Shown in pieces: positions 7,421 through 16,020 of a stretch of 32,900 bases of DNA. Position 1 is the stretch's first letter; each line of letters begins with the position of its first letter. The stretch is from positions 1-32,900 of the forward strand of contig CAYZAW010000025.1 in the NCBI GenBank assembly GCA_964476505.1. The letters run 5' to 3'. The stretch is from CAYZAW01 sp964476505 (GTDB lineage Bacteria; Bacillota; Clostridia; Christensenellales; CAG-138). The notes beneath the pieces are model-generated. The model was given only the letters and a program-made list of their open reading frames with translations, was not told where the DNA came from and did not search any database. Made by a program: the position numbers and the translations under genes.

Positions 7421-7873
7421 CATCCGCTCCTTCATGTTCTGCATGCTGGATAACATCTGCCGAAGCGTCTCCAAGGCATCCTGCCGTTCGTCGCCCTCAA
7501 AGCCCTCCAGCATGGTGGTGAATATCATTTCCACATCCAGCTTGCACCAGTGGTTGAATTCCTCGCCCTTTTTCGTGAGCGTGATGCGGTTGCAGCGGCT
7601 GTCTGTTTTGTCCTCGCTGCGCTTTACGAACCCGGCCTTTTCCAGCCGCCGCAGGGATATCCCAACCGACGCCTTGCTGATGCCTAAACGTGCCGCCAGA
7701 TCGTTTTGCGTGGGGCGGTCGGTTTCGGCAATGCTTTGCAACAGCGCGGGCTGCCCCGGATACAGGCCGTATTTACGGAGCGTGCGCTGGGTACAGAACT
7801 GATAGGTCTGCATCAGCTGTAAAAATACTTCGCTGGTTTCCTTGATGGTTTTCTGGTATTGCGCCATTTCCAT
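7412..7873 (-). CDS. MarR-family transcriptional regulator
   Basis: 153 residues from the ATG at 7873, preceded by GGGAGGG at good distance; a TTG nine codons earlier is less likely. The winged-helix core is clear: LLQSIAETDRPTQNDLAARLG (helix-turn-helix, about residues 60-80), then ISKASVGISLRRLEKAGFV as recognition helix, and a beta wing SEDKTDSRCNRITLTKKG. MarR dimers bind roughly 20-bp dyads and are released by small ligands, often phenolics or drugs. It is the last gene of a four-gene operon. Its ribosome site lies inside the end of the preceding gene, four bases away. Its own targets may be the dyads at 12421-12440 or 16021-16046 (inference). The stop codon is donated by the adjacent repeat block, so the C-terminus may have been trimmed or altered. 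Confidence 0.9.
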   Translation of the reverse strand: MEMAQYQKTIKETSEVFLQLMQTYQFCTQRTLRKYGLYPGQPALLQSIAETDRPTQNDLAARLGISKASVGISLRRLEKAGFVKRSEDKTDSRCNRITLTKKGEEFNHWCKLDVEMIFTTMLEGFEGDERQDALETLRQMLSSMQNMKERMTS

Positions 7874-7877
7874 GTGG

Positions 7878-9440
7878 TTATCCCTCCCAATTCCGCACAA
7901 ATTGCTTTAGCCTTGTGATCTTTTCTATCTCGCGCCCCATTCGGATAAAGCGGAACATCCTGTCCGCCGCGCTTTCAAACAGCCTGACTGCCTCGTCCGC
8001 GTCCGTTTGCCCAGACATGGGCGCGTTTACCGTGGTGATGATGCTGGACGTTCCGATGCGCAGCAGCTCCTCCGCGCCCGCATCCATGCTGCCCGTCATG
8101 ATCGCAACAGGGATATGCGCTTTTTCACAGCGTGCCACGATCTCCGGGGCAATACGCTTTAAGCCGTCCTTGCCGCTTTCTAAGCTGCCCTCGCCGGTCA
8201 CCACCAGAGACACGCCCCGAAGCAGCCGGTCAAACTCCGCCGCGTTTAACGTAGCCTCCACGCTGCCCATGGTTTTAGCGTGCAGCGCAAGAAGCACTGC
8301 TGCGGCAAGGCCGCCTGCCATGCCGGAGCCGGGGATGCTTGCAATATCCTGCTCTGCCGCTTTAGACAGCGCCATGCCGTACGCCTCGGCGTTAGGGATA
8401 TCACAGAGCATGTCTGTACTGTCGCACATCAGCGTAAAGTGCGCGTCCTTTACCCGGGGATGCAGGTATTCCATGTCTACCCGCGCCACCTGCGCCACGT
8501 TTATATTAGCGCCGGTAAGGGCGTTATCCTCCGCATCGTACAGCTTCACGCCCAGCGCCTGCAAAAAGCCCAAGCCGTGATCGGTTTTACCACAGCCGCC
8601 CATGCAGATGCAGACCTCCCGAATGCCTTCGTCCAGCACCCGGCGCACCAGCTCTCCCGCTGCAAAGCTATACGCCTCGCAATCTTGTGTAAGCCCCGCC
8701 GCCTGCCGGGTTTTTTCGCCCAGCACTGCCGCCATTTCAATGACCGCAAGCGTGCCGCGAAGCACCGCATACCGGGCTTCCGTTCGTTTGCCATCGGCAG
8801 AAGTGACCTTGGTGGTATGCATGGCACCATCGCAGGCCATTAATAACGCGTCCAGCGTGCCGGGGCCTCCCGCCGTCATGGGGAGGGGCAAAATACGCAC
8901 CCCCGCAAAACAGCTGCGGGCAGCCAGCGTGAGGCTCTTGATGGCCTGTATGGAGGAGATCTCCCCGCCAAAGGAGTCTGGCGCCAATAAAAAGCGGATA
9001 CCCTTGCCTACCGGGCGCGACTTGCCGTGTTTTTTATTGATGCGCACCCCCGAGATGGGCGTGCCGTCGCCGCCGATGATGGTACCGTCCCGATGTACCT
9101 TGCCAAAATAGGTCAGCCCTTCCACATGGCTCAACGCCTTGGCCTGTAAATACGGCTGGGTGGCGGACAGGTACATATTGATGCCCGCGTCGTTATCCAG
9201 CTTGTAGAACACCCGGCGCATTTCCTTTAAGCTGCCGTTGGTAAACACGCACAAATAGCTTTTGCCCTCCGGGCCGCCGGGTGCGGCGTGGATCACCCCG
9301 CCGTACAGCATCATGCCCGATACGTCCGACACGGTGAGCACGGAGAATATTTCCTCCCACATCTGCCGCTCGATATCCGCTTCATGCAGTATATCCACCA
9401 CGTCAAAACGAACGCCTAAACCAAACCGTTTGACCTCCAT
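7878..9440 (-). CDS. Divergent glycerate-kinase-family protein with an extra N-terminal domain
   Basis: 520 residues, about 140 more than ordinary glycerate kinases (GlxK/GarK, about 375-385). Residues 1-147 form a domain I do not recognise. From about 148 the protein follows the glycerate kinase fold, but at normally conserved sites it differs: DSFGG (155-159) instead of DSFKG, TAGGPGT instead of ADGGEGT, GGCGKTDHGLG instead of GGSATNDGGAG, and TGEGSLESG instead of TGEGRxDxQ. PGSGMAGGLAAA is well kept. It may therefore act on another substrate, or be a non-catalytic sensor. The ATG at 9440 overlaps the stop of the ABC-F gene (TAATG), with AGGAGG ten bases upstream; a longer reading from 9497 lacks a ribosome site. 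The neighbours are an ABC-F ATPase and a MarR regulator rather than any glycerate pathway gene. Confidence 0.82.
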   Translation of the reverse strand: MEVKRFGLGVRFDVVDILHEADIERQMWEEIFSVLTVSDVSGMMLYGGVIHAAPGGPEGKSYLCVFTNGSLKEMRRVFYKLDNDAGINMYLSATQPYLQAKALSHVEGLTYFGKVHRDGTIIGGDGTPISGVRINKKHGKSRPVGKGIRFLLAPDSFGGEISSIQAIKSLTLAARSCFAGVRILPLPMTAGGPGTLDALLMACDGAMHTTKVTSADGKRTEARYAVLRGTLAVIEMAAVLGEKTRQAAGLTQDCEAYSFAAGELVRRVLDEGIREVCICMGGCGKTDHGLGFLQALGVKLYDAEDNALTGANINVAQVARVDMEYLHPRVKDAHFTLMCDSTDMLCDIPNAEAYGMALSKAAEQDIASIPGSGMAGGLAAAVLLALHAKTMGSVEATLNAAEFDRLLRGVSLVVTGEGSLESGKDGLKRIAPEIVARCEKAHIPVAIMTGSMDAGAEELLRIGTSSIITTVNAPMSGQTDADEAVRLFESAADRMFRFIRMGREIEKITRLKQFVRNWEG

Positions 9441-11365
9441 TACTCTGCTTCCTCCTGCCCAATGAGTGCGGCAAGTGTCTGATCGGCCGCTTCCCAATCC
9501 TCGTACAGCTTTGTTAACCGTGCCCGCTCGTCTTCCAGCTCCTGCGCCAGCGCCGCCGCTTTTACATAGTCCGCGGCGACCCCGGGGCTTGCCAGCAGCT
9601 CTTCCTTTTGCGCGATCATTGCCTCCTGCGCCTCGATCTGCTGCTCTAAGCGCGAAACCGCGCCCCTTCCCCGGTTGATGGCGCTGATGCGCTCTTTTTC
9701 GGCCTTGTAGCTGTTTTGTTTCGCGGGCTGGGCGGTCTCCTGCGCCGCCTCCCGCTCCTCCTGCAGGTGTTGCAGGAATTCAGTATAACCGCCAATGGTC
9801 TCTGTTATACCTGTTTGTGTCATGTATAACACGCGGTCTGCAAGGCGGTTGACCAAGTATCTGTCGTGCGTGACCACAAACAGGGTGCCGCCGTATTCCT
9901 CCAAGGCGTTTTCCAACGCCTCCCTAGAGGCGATATCCAAATGGTTGGTGGGCTCGTCCAACAGCAGCAGGTTCGCGCCGGAGAGCATCAGCTTCAACAG
10001 CTGTACCCGCGCCTTTTCCCCGCCGGACAGCGCGCGGATAGGCTTATCCACATCGTCATTGCGAAACAGGAACGCCGCAAGGGCGTTGCGTACAGCCGTT
10101 TGCCCCAGCTTGGGGTAAGCGTTCCACACCTCGTTTAGCACCGTGTTTTCCGGGTTGAGACCGCGCATGTTCTGCTCGTAATACGCGATATCCACATTGG
10201 CACCGGGGTAATACGTGCCCATGTCCGCTGTTTCCTTGCCGGTGAGAATGCGAAGCAGCGTTGTTTTGCCGCAGCCGTTGGGGCCAAGCAAAAACACCCG
10301 CTCGTTTTTTTGCAGCAGCAGGTCTAAGCCCGAAAACAGCGGTTTGCCGTCGTAAGCCTTTTGCAGGCCTTTGGCTGCTAACACCTCGTTGCCGCTTCCC
10401 TCCCTTGCGGTAAAGGTAAAGCGGATGGAAGCCGGGTCGCGCTCGGGCACTACAAGGGTTTGCTTTAAGCGCTCTATCTGCTTGAGCTTGGACTCCGCCG
10501 TTCTTATATTGCGTTCCTTGTTCCAACGCCGCTGCTGCTCCACGATACCCTCTATGCGGCGAATCTCCCGCTGGGTATTGCGGTAATGCCTAAGTGCGAT
10601 CTCCTGCGCGGTGCTTTTGCGCTCCACATGTGTAGAGTAATTCCCTTGGGTGGATAAAAGCGCGCCGTTATACAACTCCAGCGTGCGCTTTGTGACCGCG
10701 TCTAAAAAATATCGGTCATGGGAAATGACCACAAACGCGCCGGAATAGCTTTTCAAAAAGCCCTCCAGCCATTCCACCGCCGTGATATCCAGATGGTTGG
10801 TAGGCTCGTCCAGCAGCAGCAGGTTCGCACCGGAAAGAAGGATTCTTGCCAGCATGGCCTTGCCCGCCTGCCCGCCGCTAACAGCGGACATGGGAACAGA
10901 GAACTCCTGCTCCGTAAAGCCAAGGCCAAGCAGCGCCGCCCTTGCGCGGCTTTTTGCCGTTAAGCCGCCCAACCGCTCGAATTCCGATTGCAACCGCTCC
11001 TGCTTGTGTACCAGCTCCTCCGCCTCCGCGGGGTTCTCTACGATTCGTTTTGCAATGGCGCTGCATTCCGCCTCCATATCAAGCAGAGGCCGGAACACCT
11101 CCAGCACAAAGTCGTACAAGGTCTGCTCCGAGCGAATCTCCGGAGTCTGCGCCAAATATCCCACGGCGCAGTCGCGGCTTTTGTATACCTGCCCCTCGGA
11201 AACATCCTCAAAGCCCGCCATCATATGCAGCAACGTGGTTTTGCCGCAGCCGTTCACGCCTACAAGGCCTACCCGGTCTTTTACACCGATCTCAAAGCTA
11301 ACATCCGAAAACAGCTTGCGCTCGCCAAAGGATTTGCCGAGCTTGCTGACCGCCAATAACGCCAT
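9440..11365 (-). CDS. ABC-F family ribosome-associated ATPase
   Basis: 641 residues with two ABC ATPase domains in one chain and no membrane segment, the ABC-F hallmark. Domain 1 has Walker A GVNGCGKTT (36-44), signature SGGQAGKAMLARI and LLLLDEPTNHLDI. Domain 2 has GPNGCGKTTLLRI, LSGGEKARVQLLKL and a second LLLLDEPTNHLDI. The two are joined by the charged helical interdomain linker that reaches the ribosomal P-site tRNA. A C-terminal coiled coil (about 555-641) is present, as in Uup/YdiF-type members. ABC-F proteins resolve stalled ribosomes or confer resistance to ribosome-targeting antibiotics, and which applies here cannot be told by eye. The ATG directly follows the stop of the DUF2804 gene with no gap, and the gene overlaps the next by one base, so the operon is translationally coupled. 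Confidence 0.94.
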   Translation of the reverse strand: MALLAVSKLGKSFGERKLFSDVSFEIGVKDRVGLVGVNGCGKTTLLHMMAGFEDVSEGQVYKSRDCAVGYLAQTPEIRSEQTLYDFVLEVFRPLLDMEAECSAIAKRIVENPAEAEELVHKQERLQSEFERLGGLTAKSRARAALLGLGFTEQEFSVPMSAVSGGQAGKAMLARILLSGANLLLLDEPTNHLDITAVEWLEGFLKSYSGAFVVISHDRYFLDAVTKRTLELYNGALLSTQGNYSTHVERKSTAQEIALRHYRNTQREIRRIEGIVEQQRRWNKERNIRTAESKLKQIERLKQTLVVPERDPASIRFTFTAREGSGNEVLAAKGLQKAYDGKPLFSGLDLLLQKNERVFLLGPNGCGKTTLLRILTGKETADMGTYYPGANVDIAYYEQNMRGLNPENTVLNEVWNAYPKLGQTAVRNALAAFLFRNDDVDKPIRALSGGEKARVQLLKLMLSGANLLLLDEPTNHLDIASREALENALEEYGGTLFVVTHDRYLVNRLADRVLYMTQTGITETIGGYTEFLQHLQEEREAAQETAQPAKQNSYKAEKERISAINRGRGAVSRLEQQIEAQEAMIAQKEELLASPGVAADYVKAAALAQELEDERARLTKLYEDWEAADQTLAALIGQEEAE

Positions 11366-12382
11366 TTAATACTTCATCCTTACTTTTTCGGCAAAGCCGA
11401 AGAAATCCTTGATCGCAAGCACAGTGCCGTCGTCCAGCACAGCGCGCCCGGTAAAGCGCCCAAAAACCTGATGCTGATCCGTTAACAGCACCAACGCATT
11501 TGTCAGCGCGTTTCGATCCAGCACGGGCGTAAAGTCCATTTCAAAGCGTCCGTCCGAGGAAGAAAACGTCCAAGGCTTTAGGTAGCTGTCCGCCGGGATG
11601 TGGAAGGTGAGCCTGTCCAGCTTATGGCCTTTGCCGTTGTAAAACAGGATGTTTTCGCTGGCGGCGCTGGTATCCCCAAAGCCGTAGCCGATGTTGAAAC
11701 CAAAGGGCTTTCCCTCATGCAGGCCACTGGCGCTGCCCCAATACCATGTGTTCTCGTACGTCCACACGCCGCGTCCCCAATCCAACACGCCAAAGGCGGT
11801 ATCCGGGGCAAACGCAACGTTTACATCCCCCCACCGGGCAAAGCCTACAGCCGGCATGCAGTTGATCTTTTGATTGTAATAAAAATGCTTGGGCTTGCCA
11901 AAGGGGGTAGCGATCACCATGGTATCCATGTACGGCTCCGTGAGAGTGATATCCACCTCCAGCGTTTTGCCCTGATAGAAGTTCTCGTAGGTGCATTGTA
12001 TCCTTCTTGCGCCATCGGTCTTGGTAAAGGCCATTTGCAGCCCTTTTCCGGAAAACGCAGCATCACCCGTTTCGCTGGTGGCGGGAAGCCGATACTTGCC
12101 CATAGGAAACGGCTTGATCGCGCTTTGGGTATGCTCCCAGCCGTGTTCAAAGTCCAAAAGCGATGCGGAAAGCATGCCCATATAACCGTTGTCTGCCAAC
12201 GTCAGTGCCACGCCGTAGCGCCCGTCGGTCACCAAGTAGTAGTCCCATTCCTTGATGTGGGAACGGCCTATTTTTATGTCGTTTCGGTCATAGGTTAAAA
12301 GCAGCCTTCTGGCCCAGCCCGGCTCCCGAATATCGCCCTTTTCGTTAAGCAAACGACCCTTTTGCGTGATTTCGTGCTGCAT
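11366..12382 (-). CDS. DUF2804 family protein
   Basis: 338 residues, matching the DUF2804 family length. Typical features are an early GWARRLLLTYDRNDIK segment, the central Trp-rich motif DWGRGVWTYENTWYWGSASG (around residues 200-220) and a C-terminal FFGFAEKVRMKY. The family is widespread in Firmicutes and Actinobacteria and has no established role. The beta-rich, Trp/Tyr-rich sequence suggests a lipocalin-like or hydroxyneurosporene-synthase-like barrel (inference). No signal peptide is seen. The ATG at 12382 has an excellent GGAGGT ribosome site. It is the first gene of the operon DUF2804-ABC-F-glycerate-kinase-like-MarR and is read from the promoter at 12436-12464. Confidence 0.88.
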   Translation of the reverse strand: MQHEITQKGRLLNEKGDIREPGWARRLLLTYDRNDIKIGRSHIKEWDYYLVTDGRYGVALTLADNGYMGMLSASLLDFEHGWEHTQSAIKPFPMGKYRLPATSETGDAAFSGKGLQMAFTKTDGARRIQCTYENFYQGKTLEVDITLTEPYMDTMVIATPFGKPKHFYYNQKINCMPAVGFARWGDVNVAFAPDTAFGVLDWGRGVWTYENTWYWGSASGLHEGKPFGFNIGYGFGDTSAASENILFYNGKGHKLDRLTFHIPADSYLKPWTFSSSDGRFEMDFTPVLDRNALTNALVLLTDQHQVFGRFTGRAVLDDGTVLAIKDFFGFAEKVRMKY

Positions 12383-12398
12383 GGAAACACCTCCAAAA

Positions 12399-12433
12399 GA
12401 AAAAATAAGAGGGCAACTAGATAGTATGCCCCC
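12399..12433 (-). terminator. Terminator-like hairpin after the ABC exporter operon
   Basis: On the minus strand GGGGGCA (12433-12427) pairs with TGCCCTC (12415-12409; one G-T pair) across an 11-base loop, followed by TTATTTTTTC. It fits an intrinsic terminator for the upstream exporter genes. The promoter of the next operon starts transcription inside its 5' arm. Confidence 0.6.
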
Positions 12434-12464
12434 TTACTATACCATATCCGGCGGATTATGCCAA
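12421..12464 (-). promoter_or_regulatory. Sigma-A promoter of the DUF2804 operon with overlapping dyad
   Basis: TTGGCA (12464-12459), an exact 17-base spacer and TATAGT (12441-12436) form a strong promoter. Its -35 lies inside the last codons and stop of the ABC gene ending at 12456. The inverted repeat ATAGTA-N8-TACTAT (12421-12426 and 12435-12440) covers the -10 and the predicted start near 12429, the position expected for a repressor operator such as that of a MarR protein. Confidence 0.68.
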
Positions 12465-14270
12465 CTGCCGCGCGCCGGTATAAAGCTCGAAATAGCGCCC
12501 CTTTTGCAGAAGTAAGTCGTCATGGTCGCCCCGCTCAATGATTTCCCCATGCTCCAGCACCATAATGGCGTTGGCGTTTCGCACGGTGGAAAGCCTGTGC
12601 GCGATCACGAACACGGTGCGCCCCTCCATCAGCCGATCCATGCCCTTTTCAATGAGCTTTTCCGTTCGGGTGTCGATGGAGCTGGTGGCTTCGTCCAGTA
12701 TCATGATGGGCGGGTCTGCCAGCGCCGCCCGGGCGATGGACAACAGCTGCCGCTGGCCTTGGCTTAGGTTTGCGCCGTCGGCGGTAAGCATAGTCTCGTA
12801 CCCCTGCGGCAAGCGGCGGATAAAGGAATGTGCGTTGGCAAGCCGCGCCGCCGCCTCTACCTGCGCATCGGTAGCGTCCAGCCTGCCGTAACGGATGTTG
12901 TCACGCACGGTGCCCGTAAACAGGTGGGTATCCTGCAGCACCAGCGCCATGGAATCCCGCAGCTCGCGAAGCGGGATATCCCGGATGTCTCGCCCGTCAA
13001 CGGTGATCGAACCCTCCTGAATGTCGTAAAAGCGGGTCAGCAGGTTGATAATGGTTGTTTTACCTGCGCCCGTAGAGCCCACCAGCGCGATCTTCTGCCC
13101 GGGCTTGGCGTAGAGGGTGATGTTTTTTAGCACCGGCTTTTCCGGTTCGTAGCCAAAGGTCACGTTCTCAAAGCGAACGTCCCCGTGCACCGCTTCCGTT
13201 AGCGGCGTTCCCGTTTCGTACGGCTCCGTGGGTTCGTCCATAGCGGCAAATACCCGCTCCGCACCGGCCAGCGCGGACTGTATCACGTTGAACTGGTTGG
13301 TGATCTCGTTAAGAGGACGCGAGAAGCTGTGTGCATACTGCAAAAACACACCCAAGCCGCCCAGATCCAGCAGACCGGCGGTAGCAAGCAAGCCGCCTAC
13401 GGAGGCCGTCAGCGCAAAGTTTACGGTGTTGATGCTGCCCATCAGCGGCATCATGATGCCGGATAAAAACTGGGCGCGGGTGGCCGCCTCGCAAAGCCGC
13501 CTGTTTTTCTCGTCAAACTCTAAAAGCGCGGTCTTCTGGTGGTTGAATACCTTCACCACCTTCTGCCCCTCGGTGTTCTCCTCCACATAGCCGTTGACCT
13601 CGCCCAAGAGCGATTGCTGCTCACGAAACGCCTTGCGGCTGTTTTTCATGATCTTAGTAGCCACAAGCATGATGAGCGGCAGCACCACCAAGGTGATTGC
13701 GGTGAGCACAGGAGAGATCACCAGCATGAGTATGAACGTACCTAAAAAGGAGATCGTGCCGCTGATCAACTGGGTTACGCTGTTGGAAAGCGCCTCGCCG
13801 ATATAGTCCATATCGTTGGTAAAGCGGCTCATGATATCGCCGTTGGCGTTGGTGTCGAAATACCGAAGCGGCAGGTTTTGCAAATGATCGAACAACTCCC
13901 GCCGAATGGTGGTAACGGTGTTTTGCGCGGTCTTCATCATCACGCGGGACTGCAAATAGGTAAACGCGATGCTAAACAGATACAGCACCAGCATGGCGAT
14001 CAAATACAGCCCCACGCGGGACAACCCGTCAGGCTCTAAAAAGCTGTTGATCACCGGGCGCAGTAAATAACCCGATACCAGCGCACCCACGGAGGAAAGG
14101 ATGACAAGCAGCACCACCAGCACCATTCTGCCCTTTTCCTTGGCAAGGTACTTCCATATCCGCTTTAACGTGCCCTTTGCATCCTTGGGTTTTGCTACGT
14201 TCAAGCGTGCATTGGGGCCGCCGCCGGGCTTAAAGCCCCGGCGTTTATTGCTCTGTTGCTTTTGTTCCAT
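12456..14270 (-). CDS. ABC exporter half-transporter, catalytically complete subunit
   Basis: 604 residues: a basic N-terminal tail, six membrane helices (about 45-330, ABC_membrane fold) and a C-terminal ATPase. Walker A is GSTGAGKTT, signature LSQGQRQLLSIARA, and Walker B with an intact catalytic glutamate MILDEATSSIDTRTE. It pairs with the gene immediately upstream (stop and start codons abut with no gap). Together they make a heterodimeric type IV exporter of the LmrCD/BmrCD/TM287-288 class, in which one subunit carries the catalytic Glu and the other a replacement. Substrates of such pumps are drugs, lipids or peptides; none can be predicted here. The ribosome site AGGGGGG lies inside the end of the upstream gene. 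Confidence 0.93.
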   Translation of the reverse strand: MEQKQQSNKRRGFKPGGGPNARLNVAKPKDAKGTLKRIWKYLAKEKGRMVLVVLLVILSSVGALVSGYLLRPVINSFLEPDGLSRVGLYLIAMLVLYLFSIAFTYLQSRVMMKTAQNTVTTIRRELFDHLQNLPLRYFDTNANGDIMSRFTNDMDYIGEALSNSVTQLISGTISFLGTFILMLVISPVLTAITLVVLPLIMLVATKIMKNSRKAFREQQSLLGEVNGYVEENTEGQKVVKVFNHQKTALLEFDEKNRRLCEAATRAQFLSGIMMPLMGSINTVNFALTASVGGLLATAGLLDLGGLGVFLQYAHSFSRPLNEITNQFNVIQSALAGAERVFAAMDEPTEPYETGTPLTEAVHGDVRFENVTFGYEPEKPVLKNITLYAKPGQKIALVGSTGAGKTTIINLLTRFYDIQEGSITVDGRDIRDIPLRELRDSMALVLQDTHLFTGTVRDNIRYGRLDATDAQVEAAARLANAHSFIRRLPQGYETMLTADGANLSQGQRQLLSIARAALADPPIMILDEATSSIDTRTEKLIEKGMDRLMEGRTVFVIAHRLSTVRNANAIMVLEHGEIIERGDHDDLLLQKGRYFELYTGARQLA

Positions 14271-15998
14271 TTATGCGACCCCCCTTTGCTCCTGCGACGT
14301 GCAGATCTCGCGGTAGATCTCGCTGGATTGCAGCAGCTGCTCATGCGTGCCGCTGCCTACGATTCTGCCGTCGTCCATGATCAGTATCACATCCGCATGC
14401 TTTACCGACGATACCCGCTGGGCAATGATCACCTGCGTCATGCCGGGGAAATCCGTTTCAAAGGCCTGCCTGATCGCCGCCTCCGTTGCCGTATCCACGG
14501 CAGAGGTGCTGTCGTCCAAAACAAGCACCTTGGGCTGCATCAAGAGCGCTCTTGCGATGCACAGCCGCTGCCGCTGACCGCCGGACAGGTTTACGCCGCC
14601 CTGCTCCAGAACGGTATCGTACCCCTCCGGAAAGCTTTTGATGAATTCGTCTGCCTGCGCTACCCGGCAGGCTGCTTCCAATTCCGCATCGGTAGCGTCC
14701 TCCTTGCCCCAGCGCAGATTGTCCTTGATGGTGCCGGAGAACAGCACGTTCTTTTGCAGCACCATCGCAACGGAAGCTCGAAGCGCCTCCATGGTATACT
14801 CCTGCACGGTATGCCCGCCGATCTTTACCTTGCCTTGGCTGGCTTCGTACAAACGGGGCATCAGCTGCACCAATGTGGTTTTGCCGGTACCCGTTGCGCC
14901 CATGATGGCAAGCTTGCCGCCGGAGGGAATGGAAAAGGTGATGTCCTTTAGCACATACTCGTTGCCGTCTTCCTTGTATTTAAAGTCCACATCGTGAAAC
15001 TCCACCGCGCCGTTTGGCACGGTTGTTAACAGCGTGCCCTCTGCATCCTTGATGGTAGGCTCGGTTTGTAATATCTCCGTTACGCGGGTCACGCTGGCGC
15101 GGGCGCGAGAAAGCATCATCAGCGCCATGGAGAACATAACGAGGGAAATCAATATCTGGGTTATATACGTGATAAAGGAGATCAGCTCGCCGGTACCCAT
15201 CAGCTTTTGCGCCACCTGCTGCCCGCCAAGCCAAATGACCGCCAATATCGTAAGGTTCATTACCAGCATCATGCCGGGCATGATCATGATCACGATGTTG
15301 AACGCTTTTAGGGAGGCTTCCCGCAGATCTTCGTTGGAGCGCTCGAACTTCTTTCGTTCCCGATCCTCACGCACAAAGGATTTTACTACGCGGATACCGA
15401 TAAAATTCTCCTGTAGGGTTTGGTTCAGGCTGTCGATCTTTTTTTGCATGCCTAAGAAAAGCGGCGTTGCCGCGCGGATGATAAGGGCGCTTGCAACAAT
15501 CAGTACCGGCAGCGCCACCAAAAGGATTCCCGCCAGCTCCGCGTTGATGGAAAGGGCGAAGAACCCCGCAATGATGAGCATGGAGGGTGCACGCACGCAC
15601 AGGCGCAGCATCATCATCAGCGTTTGCTGGATAGACGTTACGTCCGAGGTAAGGCGCGTGATGATGGAGGCGGTGGAAAACTTATCGATGTTGGAAAAGG
15701 AGAAGGATTGCACCTTTTCAAACAGCGCATAGCGAAGCTCAGTGCCAAAGCCAACGGCGGCCTTGGAGGAGCAGCGCATGTTGCCGTAGCCCGCCGCCAG
15801 CGCAACGATCGCCAAGCCTACCATGATCAACCCCTGTACAACGATATAGGAAACATCCCCGCTGGGCACGCCTATATCAATGATCTTAGACATCACCTTG
15901 GGCTGCAGCGTTTCCGCCACCACGGAAAACAGTACGAATACCGGCCCCCAAACAGCTGGGCTGATGTACTTTTTTAAATATTGAAGCAACGATTTCAA
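14271..15998 (-). CDS. ABC exporter half-transporter with degenerate catalytic site
   Basis: 575 residues: six membrane helices (about 15-310) and an ATPase domain with Walker A GATGTGKTT and signature LSGGQRQRLCIARA. Walker B reads VLVLDDSTSAVD, so the catalytic glutamate after the Walker B aspartate is replaced by Asp, as in the non-catalytic subunit (LmrC/BmrC/TM287) of heterodimeric exporters. The only suitable start is TTG at 15998 (MKSLLQYLKKYISP), about eight bases after a GGAAGGA ribosome site. It is first in a two-gene operon with the complete partner subunit downstream. Its promoter carries an inverted-repeat operator candidate, so the pump is probably induced by its substrate (inference). 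Confidence 0.92.
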   Translation of the reverse strand: MKSLLQYLKKYISPAVWGPVFVLFSVVAETLQPKVMSKIIDIGVPSGDVSYIVVQGLIMVGLAIVALAAGYGNMRCSSKAAVGFGTELRYALFEKVQSFSFSNIDKFSTASIITRLTSDVTSIQQTLMMMLRLCVRAPSMLIIAGFFALSINAELAGILLVALPVLIVASALIIRAATPLFLGMQKKIDSLNQTLQENFIGIRVVKSFVREDRERKKFERSNEDLREASLKAFNIVIMIMPGMMLVMNLTILAVIWLGGQQVAQKLMGTGELISFITYITQILISLVMFSMALMMLSRARASVTRVTEILQTEPTIKDAEGTLLTTVPNGAVEFHDVDFKYKEDGNEYVLKDITFSIPSGGKLAIMGATGTGKTTLVQLMPRLYEASQGKVKIGGHTVQEYTMEALRASVAMVLQKNVLFSGTIKDNLRWGKEDATDAELEAACRVAQADEFIKSFPEGYDTVLEQGGVNLSGGQRQRLCIARALLMQPKVLVLDDSTSAVDTATEAAIRQAFETDFPGMTQVIIAQRVSSVKHADVILIMDDGRIVGSGTHEQLLQSSEIYREICTSQEQRGVA

Positions 15999-16020
15999 TG
16001 CGGTTTCCTTCCTTCTTTCC

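Noticed and set aside
7239..7802. Plus-strand open frame through the repeat block and the MarR gene
   Set aside because: The MarR gene on the other strand is certain; this frame has repeat-derived Arg/Pro-rich sequence and no ribosome site.
15034..15732. Plus-strand open frame of 232 codons opposite the exporter gene
   Set aside because: Antisense shadow of the ABC membrane domain; composition biased to Arg, Ser and Ile with no ribosome site.
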